Below, in pieces: positions 37,101-52,100 of a stretch of 64,000 nucleotides of DNA. Source of the DNA: Anabas testudineus. Lineage: Eukaryota; Chordata; Actinopteri; Anabantiformes; Anabantidae. The notes below the pieces were generated by a model that saw only the letters and a list, made by a program, of their open reading frames with translations, searched no databases and had not been told where the DNA came from. Each line of letters begins with the position of its first letter. Position 1 is the first letter of the stretch. The DNA lies in contig NC_046629.1 of the NCBI RefSeq assembly GCF_900324465.2, positions 9,417,578 through 9,481,577 on the forward strand. The letters are read 5' to 3'. Both the position numbers and the translations under genes were made by a program.

Positions 37101-40100
37101 TAAATAAGAAAGCACAAAGACTTGAAAGACCATAAAGCAACGAGTCTGGCTCTGTCCAAAGATAACAAACCATCATCATGTATAATCAATAGATTTTTGT
37201 AAAGATAAAGAAACTTAATATTTCTTTTCATACATGTAATTTGAGTTAACTGACTATTTAAGAGCAATTTCCTCTGGACAGATGATGTAATGTACTTAGT
37301 AAAATTTATCTGAGGCCGTATTTTTAGAATAATGAATCACTACTTTTCCTGTTAAGAATTCTGCTTCAGAAACTAAATACTTTGTAATACTCTAGACTAG
37401 GGGATGCTAATTAAGTTGAAGTTTAAATAAAAGAAAACAGTATACTGTGTGAAGTGATGCTGGTTATTTTTTGTATACATCGTGTGTGATGGATTGTTAA
37501 TGTTGGCAGATATGTATTTTAAAGTGAAAATGTGCCTGAAAAAATTAAAATATATATATATATATATTTATATAAGCCTTTCACAACTAACACTTTACTT
37601 TAATGAGTACATCTGTATATTATGTACTGCAGATCTTACTCATTCAAACATTACTGCACAAGTACCTCATCAGCACTCATGAAGCTGCAGTCAGCAGCAT
37701 ACATTAGCAAGGGAGAGTGAGGTCAAGGACGAGATCACTGCAAGGGTTTTTGATGAGCAGATGGATTCACTTATAAAACTCTTAACACTCTAGTGAGTAC
37801 AGGGTTGGATTTCTGTAAAGTATTTCCCAGCACTAGGATCATTCTTGTCCTCTCTTAAACTGTGAAGTTAAGAAGAGTATTGTTGAGCTTGCTGTGCCAG
37901 TCAGGTCTTTCTGACATCCAGGCTTCACATACTTAAATACTAGGACCAAAGTCTCGGTGAGTAACATGCTGACATCAGTTTAACAGGAATAGTATGACTA
38001 TGAATCATTAGGCACCATTTAAAGATTGTTTACCGAAGAGACAATGTTAAAACAGCATACATACTGCGTCTCACTTGAGATGATATGTTAATGTGCCTTT
38101 GTCTGCTTCTTCTTCCAAACATTTCCATGTTTTTCGACAAACACATCAACTTTAAATGTGGTACTGTCATGTAATACTTGCCTTATTCTGATTCCTTATT
38201 TTTTGACAATTGATTTTCAGAATGACAAACTAATCAACCCATTTAATTACATGGCTTCAGATCACAGAACTGAGCTTTTGGTAGATGAGAAAACATGACC
38301 AGAGTTAGAGAGCTTAACATTTTATCAAGAGCAGCTTGTCTGTCCCAAAGTACTGTATCTATGTACACGTCAAGTTTTATTTGAAGTTCATTATTCATTT
38401 GTACCTCCATTCCTACAATATAGCCTATTAATAAATCTAAATCAACTGAATAAAGGGATTGAAAATGAGAAGTCACATACACAATATCATAGGATATTTA
38501 CAGAAATCAGGGGAAGAGTGCTTTGCCAGGATGGAAGTGCAGTTAGTGTAGAAAGACAATGTTAAGAAAAGAGGCCAGATGCTAACAAAAGGCTGAACAG
38601 AAGAGGTTATAAAGCTCAGAGGCAGAGCAAAGCCACTTAGCCCTTCCCCCTTCTTGTGTTTCTAGAGGGCAGAGAAGAATAATGAGATTGTATGGATGTA
38701 CTCCAGACCTCAGGTAGTTCTAATTGTTTAATGCATTTTATGTATCCATCCAGTCATGTAGTGATACTAATATAGTAGATCCACTGTTGAATCTGTTGCC
38801 TGAATTTGATAGTGAGGCAAAGTAATTTGTAAAAAAATGGCTTGTTTTCCTATTATTCAAGCTTTTCTTTAAATCAAGGTCAAATTTTGTTTACCTGAAA
38901 TGTAAGTATATCAAGAGTGACCTTTACCATGACTTTCAGACACAACGTTACATTACACATAGCATATGAATAATCTGTGTCACACACATCCCCATACGTC
39001 TGTTCGTGTGAATCTCGGCTTTGTGCAAAGATGATCTATTTCTTGTCTTTCTTTATATAGTGCTCTATGGGTGTTGTTGCTTTGCACAGTTGGGTTACAG
39101 GTGCAGCTTGATATCAACAAGCTTGAAGTTCTACAGTCAAAGGGCTGATGTGAAGATGAAAGTCTGTTTTAGTTTGAAGCTGTGCTTTTCATGATATTCT
39201 GGCCAAATGACAACATCTGTCTGTGTGTCTTGAAGATCAACATTCATGTGGAATAACACCATTCTGAGTAAAAGCAGAGCCAGAGTAGACTGCATGGACA
39301 ATAGTTCAGAAAGGGAGAGTGATGGACAGAGGAAGATAAAGGGAGTCTGGGTTTTGTTGTATTTAAGGGCTCTCTGAAAGGGCACAATAAATCTACAAGC
39401 AGAGGAAGTTCAGAGACTGGCCAAACCCACAGCCCTACCAAACACACACAGATAGACACACCTGATATATTTTCTTTGTACTGTCTCTATAACCTCAAAT
39501 GCTTTTTGCTTTTTAGGATAGTCATTGAATGCTACATACAACTTCTTAGTTCTAAATTATTACCTTCTTCATTTAATCTCCAAAATTATTTAGGAAATGT
39601 TATTTATAGTGCACATATGGTGTGCTTTAAAAAAACACTTGTAAACACATTTGACATAAGTAAAATAAGGAGCAAGACAAACTATCAATGACATCAATGA
39701 TGTCCTCCACAGATACTCCCTTTTCTAAGAATTTCAATGTCCCTGCTTTCATATTCACACACCCACTGCTAAACTTCTTCTTTCCTGATAAGGTCCAACC
39801 ATGACTGAGTTTCTTCTTTACCTCAGAAGAAAATTCCAGTTAAACAAACTGTTGGTATTGGCAGCAAATTGCTGCTTCTGAGTGTTGAGTCACTGGTACA
39901 AAGCAGACAATATCATGTGGTACTGAAGTAGTTGAGAGATTTGAAAAGTAGGTTTGTGACAAGTGCATTAAATCCTTGTTCAATCTGTGACATCCTGATT
40001 GAAAAATTGGGAAAAAGTAGCTCTGCTTTTCCTCAGCAGATTCTCTTGAAGTGCTCTACAGATCAATAGCATTTCCCTTCAAACTCTCCTAGCAAATGTG

Positions 40101-43100
40101 TGCAGAAACTTAAAAAACGTCCCAATGTTGGAAGACCTTTACTTGATTACTGTATTTATGAACTGCAAATACACAATAGACATGTATGAGTAACATTTTG
40201 TTCTCCTTAAAATAAGCTATTTTGTGTCCCTCAGTGCCCTGATGGAAGTTGGTGCACTATGACAGTGGTTGCTTAAACATTTCATACAATATTCATCACA
40301 ATATGAAATCTCAAAAAATCCAGCTATGCTGATGAACTTTGCCTAGTCTTTCAAATATACTTGCATTAGTGATGGAATCACCCAGTCGATGCCCAGGTCT
40401 GTCAAGATGTTTGTCCTAACCTCTGCTTTTCCTAAAACGTAAAGTGGCATAAAGTGTATCAGAGTGCATGTTGTCACCTCCTTATAAACCCTACTTTGCT
40501 TTTATTTGTCTTGCAGAGAAGCTAATAGCATACCAGCGGGAATTTCATGCTTTGAAAGAACGTCTTCGTGTGGCAGAACACAGGACGCTGCAGCGCTCGT
40601 CTGAGCTCAACAACATTTTGGAGCAGTTCAGACGTGCCATCGCTGAGACTAACAACAGCAAAGATGCCCTCACAAATTTCTCAGGTAAATGACACAAACT
40701 CATGCATATGAGGACTTATTAACTCCAACTAAGTTTTTAAACTTAGATTTCAAAACACAATGTTATTGGAAGACAAGATCATATTATTTTAAGGAAATGC
40801 ACAGAGGAAGAAGCTCTAAGAGTCCAAGAAAATTAAATGAAACAGATGTTTGTTTTTTTGTTTAGAGTGGTTGTCTTCACCTATTTTCTCTTTCTTACAA
40901 TGAACCCTTTAAAAGAACTGGGTTGATTATAGGATAAAGTTGGAATGAACACCAGTCAGATGAGAATATTACTCGGGACAAATTAACAGTTAACATTTAA
41001 AATTTAAGTTTTGCTTTTAAGCTTATATTTTACATTGTCAGAGAATTTTAAATATATTATATATAATTTCAGTACAATACATTTCAAACTGGAAATTATC
41101 AGCTATTTAGGTTTTGTAGTAAGTTTAGTAGTGGAAGATCACATGCGTTCTCAATATATTTAGGATTTCATTTGAAAATGTTATCAGATCTTCTGCACAC
41201 ACTAAATTAAAAATGAAATTGCAGTTTGATTATGCTGGATTCCAGACTTCCATTGTAACAAACTTTAAGAACAATCAAAAAAATTAGCCTGTACACCATG
41301 CAGATTGGTGTAGGTCATAAGCAAAGATAATGTCCAGTAGCCAGTTAATTTTAACTGTTATTCTGTAGTTGTGGTATCACTGCTTTATAAGAGCACATCA
41401 GGTTGGACAGCATGATTTCAGTCCTGTCATGTAATGAAAATGAGAAGGCCCTTTCTCTTTACTCTCTTCTCTGTGCCTGCTTTCAGATGAGACACAGAAA
41501 CTACTGAAAGAGCTGGCAAACAGGAAACCTCTCCAGGTGCCAAATATCTACCACCACCTGCCTCATCTTCTCAACAATGAGGGCAGCCTGCAACCAGCCG
41601 TGCAGGTTGGTCTTGGCCGTACAGGAGGTGAGAAGCATATGCATACTTTTAGGTACAACAGGAGCATCCCAGATTTTTTAAAGTTGCTTTTCTCCAGCAT
41701 ATGCATGCGCATCCTACACAAACATGGCAAAGCATCCAGAGATCTTAATTACACCAGGGACAGTATCAAGTTTTTAGTTGTTAATTACTCCACAATATGT
41801 ATTTTCTGTGGACTGAGCTTTCCAAAAGTATCTTTGCTGCAGAACTGAAAAAGCATCATGAACAGGATGAACAATATCATTCCTAATTTACATACAAGTT
41901 ATGCATTATATCTCTTTGTTTGTATTCCTACTTTGATTTTGTTTGTTTATATGTGTGTTTAAATTTCACACATTTCTTGTACTTCTCCTATTTTTACTAT
42001 ATTACTTATTATTTTTATTGTCTCCTTCTTTCTTGTAATGAAGCAGTGCATCATTGTTTTGTGCATCAGTACTCTTCAAAACTCTTTACATTAGGAACAT
42101 CAATTGTTAGATTAAACCACTACTGTCTTACACTTTGTGTGCTATTTTTATCAAGCCCATTTTCATTTAATTCAATGTTTCCTGTCACATCTCAGGCAGC
42201 AGCAGCATTAGAATGTGACCTCCACTATATTACGTTCTCTCCAAGAGGATTACTTATCAGGCATGATTTTGGGGTGCAAGGGACATTAGTGGCACTGAAC
42301 AGCTCAAATGGTGTTTTCACATTCCTAATGACAATAACTGGGGGAAGGAACAGAGGCCCCAGACAAAATAGGGGACAGGAAGGCGGGGCAAGATGAGAAC
42401 AAATGAGTTTCTTGTTGCTGGCCTGTGACCTGTTTGATCAATGAGTATTCCCACAGGAAGCAAAAAATAGAGAGCCCATCATTGCCAACTGTCTGATTTA
42501 GATTGCAGGTCTCTTTTTGGCTTTCTCTCAAAATGACAAAAATAATAATGCTTGAGTTAATGCTGAATTTGTTGCTGCCTATTGTTGTATTCTCGTCAGC
42601 TCCCCTCTTCAAACCACTCTCAATAGTGTTCACTGGAATGCACAACCAAGCTGGAGGTACTGCTGCTGGGAAGTGATTGTCGATCTGTGTGGTTGTGGGT
42701 CACAGAGCCCAACAATGGGTGGCCATCTACTACTCGTGCAGACCACATGACATACTTGATTGCTGGCTGGCAAGTTTTGCTTCAAGCCCCTAGCAGTGAA
42801 TTTATTTGTTTTTTTCTGTTGCTCATTGTTTTTCTGTTGTCTGTGTCTTTCTTTTTCTTTTTTTGTGATTTCTGTCTTGTTTCTGTGCTGGTCTAAGCAC
42901 ATCTGACTTTGGGATATTTATAGCGGTACAAATTAGGACACGATCCCACTTTACAAGGATTATGGGAAGAAACAGTTCAGAGAACCTCTGAGACTGAAGG
43001 GAATGGGGCTTGAATAAAACCTCTTTTAGACAGAAGTCAACAAGAGAATTATTGTAAACGAAGCCTTGCTAGTTCCAGACACACACATATGTCCTGTACC

Positions 43101-46100
43101 AAGTCATCCTGTTGCCAGCTTTGCCCTTTTAAACAGTCACTACTTGATTTGTTGCCAAGCCCCATCAGTTACACAGTATACTATCATTTGTTCCACTGAC
43201 CAGCATTAAAAGCTAGCTATAGTAATCGCTTTTCTTCTCTTTCACCATTGGAATTCCTTTTTACTGCAATCTGTGTTGCAACTTCCCACTCACTACTGAT
43301 ACTTGTGCTGCAATGTTGACAAAACATATTATCTGGATCTTTTCTGGCATTTTGTCAATAATAAGTAGTATTGGCAAAATATTAAACCTTCTGCTGTTTA
43401 TGTGCTCCAACTGTTTAGGAGTTGTTGCACAGTTTGGTCGTCAGTGTGTATGTTGGGTTTAAAGTATTCAAAAGTTGAAACTATCTCAACTGCTTAAAAT
43501 GGCACCATGTCTTGTAGAAAGGCGCTATTGTAGAATGATTCTATAAAAGTTTGCTGTGTGTGTGTGCGCTGGTATCTTGGTTGGTGGACAGTTGACCCTG
43601 CCGTTTTTTTTTCCAGCCATACCAGCTCCATGCAATGGAGGATGATCCATGTCTAGGAATTAAATGCAATGACACAGTAGATTGTGAGGCTGGTGGATTT
43701 AATATTTTGTTTAGTTTGTTCTTTAATTTTTCACTTCAGTAAATGCATTTTTTGAAGTAGCTGAGCAATGTAAAACTCTAGTTTGTGGTGCAGTTTGGCA
43801 CCAAATATCAGACCTGATGTGCACATGTTCGTGACATTGGTTTGATGCCCAGGATGTGGGATACATGTCGGGCAGCCACTGTCTGTGTTCTCGCTTCACT
43901 TACAGCCTGTGACACTGTGCACTGTGCACACAAACAGAACCAATAAAGGAATATAATCACTTTTACTAATGTTTTTTTTTTTTTTATGTGTTGAGCAAAT
44001 CGAAGAATTAAGAATTTTGATACTCTACTATTGAATGTGAAAGACAAGACTGCTTAAACATGATATTTAAAAAACCTCTATACCCTGTTTTTTAGAACAG
44101 AGTAGATTAACATGGTTTCTTTTCATCTCTCATAATGGTAACAATAAGTTCTTGAATATGTTTCACCTTTCATAGAAGGACTTAAAGCAAGTCCAGTTGC
44201 AAGTGAACAGCATTTTATGGCATAAACATGACCTTGATGACTGACTTAAATCCTAACATGCAAATATTAACACCCCCCCCCTTGTCATTACATTGAAGTG
44301 TACTTTTCACATTTTTACACTTGTGTAAAAATGCCACACACGCTTGCTCGATTACTCCTACTCAATACAAGTAATGACTCAGATATGTCCGGTCCTTGTG
44401 TGACACAACCTTAACCCTAAGTAATGTGTAACCATGATGTCTGACTAGGTAAATATGTATATTTATATGCTTGGTTTAAGCAAGTAATCCAACTGGATAT
44501 TTTTTTTGGAAGGATATAAACAAATATGAACATCAGCTCCTTTTCCTTTTATTTGTATGGAATGCTAGTTCAGTTCTTTTCACTGGGAAGTGGACAGAAA
44601 TGTAGATTGTTTTGCTTTTTTCCCCAAAGAGATAAAGGGATGGCAGAGTGAAGCGGGCAGGCTGATCAAGGGACATGGGGAGGGGCAGTCCCGGCATTGG
44701 TCCTGCTCATGCTTCACTTGCATGCATTATCACTCATTCACTGTCTGCCACCCTCCCTTATTCTGTCACTCTCTGTCTTTTTTCCTTCCTCCCACATTCT
44801 CCTTTCATCCTCGACCTACTTTCTGGGTGGCGGTGGTGGTGGGTGTCACTATACGACATGGAGCTCAGTTTGAGAAACACAATGCAAAGCTGGGACAGAT
44901 TCTCCACGCTGCCCAGATCACTCTGGAGGATTGCACTATTTCTCAAGCCCACTAGGCACCTCGCTCTATATGCACCCTAAGTTTGTTTTGTGTCTCCGTT
45001 GAAGCATCTTCTGCCCTGAAAGCAGCTCAGTCAGCATGTTTCCCTTTTTAAATTGTACACCCACACATAAAAACACACACACATATTAATCCCAGTCCAT
45101 GTATTTCACAACCATCACTATCCCTGCAGGGCAAGTTCTTTGTAACTTCCATTAAGACAGCACTTTACCTTGTTTTCCTTTTCTCTGAGAAAGAATGCAT
45201 TTTATGCAAAACACTATGCAAAACATATTCTGTAGATTGTGACTTGTTTTTCTTAGCATGAGTAAAATGCTAATTCAGTGTCAGATAACCAGCCTGATAA
45301 TGGTGTTCATCCTCACACCAGTGTGAGCTTGCGGTTCCCTCTGCTTTCTCATTCTCTCACTTTGGTTTTCACTAGTGAAAGTGATCGTTGTATCCTACTG
45401 AGTAAAATGAAGTGGTTTTATATCTGTAACAATCTGTTGTGTTTTTTTCTAAGCTAGTGTAGTTTTCACAGAATCTCTCAATGCTAAAGAAGAGGCCATT
45501 GTTGTTTTATACAATAAGAGCTATAAGAAGATGGACCCAATAGACACTCTCTTTTCCTCTCTCTCCATGTCTTGTTGTTTCACTTGTCCAGACTGTGCTC
45601 AGCTTTTATGTATTCTTTGTATGTATATCATACATAGATCATAGATAATGAGTACAGTTTTGCCATCCTGCCTTGTGCACATACAAATAACATGTTTAAT
45701 TAACTGAAGTTGATTTAGGTAACTTAATCATTTATCCAGTAAAACATGTTTTTGTTGCATTTTTTCTTTTAGTTCTTCAAATTGTTGAGATTTGAACAAC
45801 AAGAGAAATACAGAAATGCAAACGGGATTTTAAAGCAGTTATACATTGAATAACACGTAAATACAGCAATCAGATAGCAAAAGATTGTTGTAAAAAACAC
45901 TTTTCCTTTAGAACATACAGTGTGAAAATACAGATGCATTACAGACTGCCTTTATCAGTCATCCTTCCCACTGCCATCTGTTAGTCTGGGCATGAATTTC
46001 TGTTCTTGTGGATTTAGGCTGGTACAGACTGGTGTGATCTGTCATCGTCTAATAGCAAAGATTATTTAATTTTTGACCTATTTGATTAAACAACCACCCC

Positions 46101-49100
46101 TATAGGCTTCAACATTCCCCGTTCTCACCTCATATCCTGTCCTTTTCTCAGTTACCATGGTGATGGGGATCCCCACAGTGAAGCGAAAGGTGAAGTCTTA
46201 TCTGTCAGAGACACTGCATTCACTAATCGACAAATTGTCACCTGAGGAGAAACTTGACTGTGTTATTATTGTCTTCGTTGGGGAGGTAAGATCTCATATT
46301 CACACAGTAGGAGTCATAACAAGATGAAGGAAAAAAAGATCGTCCGTTTGTCTAATGTCTTTGGTCCTCCTGGTTTAATCTCTGCAGACTGATCTGGACT
46401 ATGTTCACAGTGTCGTTGGTGACCTGGAGAAAGAGTGAGTATACTGTATTTCTTTGTTTTCTGAAAGATTCACGGGAATGTAGAAGTAATGTAAATAAGC
46501 AAAAAGTCAGTTTTACCCTGTGCAAAGAGTGTGGGCATCATTTTGTTGATATAACCGGTGACATTTTTTCCTCAGGTTTTCTACAGAGCTAAGTTCAGGC
46601 TTGCTGGAGGTGATCTCTCCACCAGCTGCTTATTACCCTGACCTCACCAACCTCAAAGAGACTTTTGGAGATTCCAGAGATAGAGTCAAGTAAGCAATTC
46701 ACAATTCATTTGTGTTATCTGCGTTCAGTGTTGTAACTTTAATTAGGCAAAATGTGATAGAAATCATTATGGGAATCATGGAGAAACAAGCCCTGAGAGA
46801 AAGGAAATGCAGGAGAGCTGTGATTGCAGAAAAAGTAGACGGAGGAATCAGTGAAAGTGGGAGGGAGCGGGCTAGCAAGAGCTTTTAGTTAGGCTGCTTG
46901 GTACTTAGTATTTCACAGGCATTTCTCAAAGTCAGATCAAGGTCATTGACAGCAGTACCTACTACACCTTCTCTCCATAGTGTTCACTCTTATTATCGTC
47001 TGCACTTACAGTGGCAAAGAAAAGTATGTGAACCTTTTGTGGTTTTCTGCATTAATTTGTCATAAAACGTAATCTGATCTTAATCTAAGTCAAGAGTGTA
47101 AAGAAATATGATGTGCCTAAAATAATAACACAAAAAAAATTGACAAATTAATGCAGAAAACCATGAAATTCCAAAATGTTCACATACTTTTTCTTGCCAC
47201 TGTATCTACTCTTTATAGTGGGCTAACGACTAGATCTTATCATTAGAAATTTGTTTATGGTGCTGTTTGTGCTGACTGCTTTAAGCTTTACTTGGGTAAT
47301 AGCCTCTAAGCCCAGAGGAATATGTGTTATGTTTGTATGTGGGTGTTTGTGAACACAAATTCTTCTTATGGTCATCTGAACAGTTAGTATTTTATCCAAC
47401 ATGGGTGTGTGGTATACAGTCCAGACTGTTTGCATTTAGACAGTTTTTTCTTATTTAAATGGATACTATGGATACTAAGTGCCAAGCTGCACTTTCATTT
47501 TGAATAGGTTTACATCGATACTGAAAAACTGTAACACACAGTGCTCAAATTTCCAGGATTCAAGTAATTCAAGTAACACTTACAGTCCACTACTTACAGT
47601 ACTGTACAAAGCAGTTGCATGCGGCTCAGAGTAGAGTGACAGTTGCCCTATAGGTTGTGGTGGACTTAAGTGAATATGAGGAGTAAAGAGGTGAAGACAA
47701 TGAGGAGCTTCAAAAGTCTATTAGACATATAAAATGTAGTCGGTGTGCCAAAATCAATCATTGAATACATTTTTTAAAAAGCAGGACCACACAAAAAAAC
47801 TGTAGCATAAGTAAAATTCCCTTTATGACTACACACCAAGTCAAGAATATACTTCAGGATTTAGGCGTGTGTTTCCTTCTCGGCATCTATGTGAAAACTT
47901 CCTGACCAGTTCACAAAAACATACAAAAAGAAGCCATTAGAGTTGTAGAACATGAATGTACAGGCTGATGACACAAAAATGAACCTTTATGACCCAAAGC
48001 ACTGCCTCACCTCTTTGGTGGTGGTCCTGTTTTGACATGGTCATGGGTGGCTTCTAATGAAACTAAAACACTGGCTTTTCTTGATGATTCCGCTGCTGTT
48101 AATAGATAGAAGCAACAAGATGAATGCAGATGTATACAGTAAGTTTCTGTGTAATCAGCTTCAACCAAATGCATCAAAACCCCTTTGACATTTCTTTTTT
48201 TAGTGGGAATACAATCTTGAACAAACATCCTAAACAACCAAATAACTTATCCGTGAGAAACAGAAACATCTTTGACGAGCTGAATCAGATCTCAGTCTGA
48301 CTGAACTGCATTCCACTTGCTGGAACAAGCAGTTAAGGAAAGATATAGGTCTGTAGACACAAGCGTTTGTTTACTGCAAAGAGTGTTCCACAAAATATAA
48401 AATGATTGTTTGATGTCATGTATCTAGTTACAACCCTAAACTTTAATCTTACGTGTTAAAAGGGCTGTATCTTGTAAACCTACCCAAAGTAAAGATTTGT
48501 CACTTTAATCTAATATTTATTATTTTATTTCATAGTTATAGTGTTGAAGCATATATCCTGAAGAACAAACGTGTAGTTGTCCAAATACTCCAGCCTGGAC
48601 TGTGCTAAATTTTACCCACATTAACCACACTTGTCATGTGTGTATGCATGCATGAAAGTACAGTATTAATTAAGTATTAAAACATGCCCTCACTGCTGAA
48701 ACTGCGGTAACACCAAACCAGCTGGCTGAGTTTAAGGGCATGTGCATGCAAGACTTGCATTGAGTGCACTGAGTAAAACCTGTGGACGGCACTGAATCAA
48801 GACAGCATTAATCAAACAATTAGCGAGACAGCATTGGTTTATAAATTATTCAAATAGTCTGCTGTTTTAATATTCAGTGTGCCTGGGACTGCTATATTTG
48901 TACAGTTTTACTCTTTGAATATGAAGCAGTATTTGTAACATGCGTTCCAAAGGTAAAATATCTTTGAGGATACTTGGATTCAGTTTTAATGTGTGTGTAT
49001 GTATTGTGAGTGTTCATGATGATTTCTGCTTTATCTAGATGGCGAACAAAGCAGAATCTGGACTATTCCTTTCTCATGATGTATGCTGTGAGCAAAGGGG

Positions 49101-49125
49101 TATATTATGTTCAGGTATGTCCTAA

Positions 49126-49160
<35 letters not shown>

Positions 49161-52100
49161 ATGTTCCAATAGTGACATATTGCAGTTCATTTTAAGAAGG
49201 GCTCTGTAGACTGTTACTCACCAGAGTAAAAGCATATTACCAGGCAAACATTGCTTTGTTGTTAGTTTGGAATGAGTCATACAAAATTAAAGAAAATACA
49301 TACATGAAACACATGTGTTGTTGCAGTCATTCATTAGATATGGTGTTTTCTTATGCCGATTGAAGCCAGTTTCACTTATTCTTAGATTAATCCTCTTAGG
49401 TCTTATCTGTTTTTTGGCATCCAGTTTGGGAATGTTTACTCTCAGTAGATTTGAAATGCTAACACCAGCCATGCATGGCTCAGTTTAACTGCGTTGTTAA
49501 TCTGCCATACTTCTGTCTTTTGCATGATGTGTGGTTCCTATTCTCTACTCTCACCTGGAGGGAGGAGGTATCGTCTGCCTGACATCTACTGCTACTCTAC
49601 TTTAGTGTAGCAACTCAGCAGTGTTGTTTAGTTTACTTTGTGTCCTTGTGTCATTATAGTGGAGTCTCCTTCCTGCTTCCTCCCCTCTCCATCAACAATA
49701 AGCCCTTTTTGTTAAAGTGATTTCCTCTGTCTTACATTTTGCTCTGTCAATGCCTATGTTTGTTCAGCTGGAGGATGACATTGTGGCCAAGCCCAATTAC
49801 TTTGCCACAATGAAGAACTTTGCTCTGCAGCTTTCGTCTGAAGACTGGATGATCCTGGAGTTCTCTCAGCTGGGCTTCATTGGTATGATCAGATGATCAG
49901 TACTCTGCATTCACCAAGGGTCTGTCAGCGTAGTCAGCTGATTGCAAAGCTGAACTATGGCATTCCTGGCTAAATTGTCATTATAAAGTGGTTTACAATC
50001 CACTTGACAAGGCAGTCCCATAAAGTGAGACTTGCAGGGTTTTTGATAAACAAGCAAATTGCAATTGTAACTGCACACAGCCACATTGACTATAATTCTC
50101 ACTGGTTTGTTGCTGAGAGTAGTTTATATTTACATAGCTTGCCTCCGATTTCCAGAAGAGTTTGAAAAACTTGCAGAATTTGTTAAATGAATTGAAGCCT
50201 TTTTCCCCATTATCTCTCTTTTTTCAGTCATTAATGGAATTTTTATTAAAATGTCATGAAAGTAAAAGTATATTATCTTTTGCAGGCTTTTTGTGATTTT
50301 TGTTTTTCTTTTTTTCTTTTTTTTTTTTAGAAAGATGTTTTCTTTACACAGGAAGAGGTTCATTTATCACACTACTTCTATTTTACTATTTCACTTATAA
50401 AACCTCTCTCCTCTTTTTACTACAGGAAAAATGTTCCAGGCTCCAGACCTAAACCTCATTGTTGAGTTCATCTTCATGTTCTACAAAGAGAAGCCCATCG
50501 ACTGGCTGTTGGACCATATTCTCTGGGTCAAAGTCTGCAATCCAGAGAAAGATGCGGTATTGACTATTAACAATGTTCATTTATGGATTTGAGCACATAT
50601 GGCTGTAAGGTGAATGGGCACCTCGCTCTTTCTTATTTTACAGAAACATTGCGAACGTCAGAAGTCCAGCCTGCGTGTACGGTTCAGACCCTCGCTGTTT
50701 CAGCATGTGGGACTCCATTCTTCTCTTGCTGGAAAGATCCAAAAACTCACAGTGAGTCTCATACCCTCACAATTGTTTATTTCAAACAGCAACGAAAGCT
50801 ACTTCCTTAGTAGAAATACTGACTCTCTCTGTGCCTGTTTCTGTAGGACAAAGACTTCCTGAAGCCACTGCTACACAAGATGCATGTCAACCCGCCTGCT
50901 GAGGTTTCCACTTCAATGAAGGTATCACTCCAGAATTTCTATTCCTTTACTCTGTTTTTATGTGCTCTCTAGTTTCAAAGAATAACTATAAAATAGAATA
51001 AATGTAATTTACTTAGGCCTAAATTGTCAGTGTAACACAACATTTATTGTGTCACTCAGGTATATCAGGGTCACACGCTGGAGAAGACGTACCTAGGAGA
51101 GGACTTCTTCTGGGCCATTACTCCTACTGCAGGAGACTACATCCTCTTCAAATTTGACAGACCTGTTAGCATAGAGAGGTAAAGATAAAGAAGCGATTTA
51201 TTGTTTTTGTTTTAATTCAGGTTTAACTTTAATGCGTGTGTGTGAGCGTGCATGCGTGTCTGTGAGTCTCCAGGGATCAGAATGAGCTAATGAGAGCGCT
51301 CTAAAATAGACATTGTCAGGCCAGCCTCCTCTCTGTGGAGCTGTGGTAGAAAGGGAGCAAGTCGGTGAATATAATGGGAACTGATGGCGGGACTGAAGGC
51401 TTAGCCCAGAGCAGACCTAAAAAGGAAGATAATATTTGGTGTTGTGGAGATATGTGGTGATTGTATCCTCTCTTATAAAGATAATGTTAGAACAGTGTGA
51501 AGAGTGTGAGACACTGACAGTCAGTCAGCAAGTAAGTGGAAAGGGGCCATCTAGCGTTCCACTGTCTGATTCTGAAGTGTTTTGTGTCTGCGTTTGAGTG
51601 ACACCAATTACACTGGCTCAGTCTGTATTGCTGTGCTGTTTAGACAACATCTGGTCAAGAGATACAGCAGTCTTTATCATCTGTCACTGCCTCAGTCTCT
51701 CGTCTGCATTCTTGTTCTGTCTCCAACTCTCTGGCTGTTTAACATCTAAAATAAGCACCAAATGACCTAAGTAAAAACAACCTTTTCAGATTTTAACAGG
51801 AAACGTGATCATTTAATTCGTCTTTGAATCCCTCAAATGTTAACCCCAAATCCAAAACTACAAGTGAAGCTAATCTTCGACACGGTGCTCGTGCTTTGTG
51901 AATTCGAATCATCCTGTAGTTGCTCTGAAATCTACTGAGATTTCACAGCTTTTCCTGGATAAACAGACAAAAATACTGGACTGAATATTTGAATGTTTAA
52001 AACCTGTAGCTATGACCTGAATATGAGATCTAAGAAGCAAAAGCTTTGAGATTTTCAGTTAGGTCCTGATAAACTTAAGGGAAGGATATACTTCTACATA

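Larger units (their letters stand above)
31112..40516 (+). other. MGAT4A: MGAT4A intron 1 (9.4 kb), no nested gene seen
   Basis: Long AT-rich intron between a GTAGGC donor and a TTGCAG acceptor. Apart from the interspersed repeat at 34131-34490, the Tc1 remnant at 35185-35962 and simple repeats, I find no exon or RNA gene on either strand. First introns of this size often hold enhancers, but none can be named from sequence. Confidence 0.7.

Noticed and set aside
31112-40516. Endogenous retrovirus or Polinton pieces in the long MGAT4A intron
   Set aside because: No long terminal repeats, no reverse transcriptase, integrase, capsid or polymerase motifs noticed; the only recognisable elements are the Tc1 remnant and a short interspersed repeat.
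41920-42396. 158-codon open frame in MGAT4A intron 3
   Set aside because: Rich in Tyr, Phe and Cys from T-rich DNA; looks like chance and not like a protein.
44590-44980. Overlapping open frames of about 100-120 codons in MGAT4A intron 3
   Set aside because: C/T-rich composition keeps frames open; no family resemblance, no flanking splice logic, and the MGAT4A exons on both sides join in frame without it.
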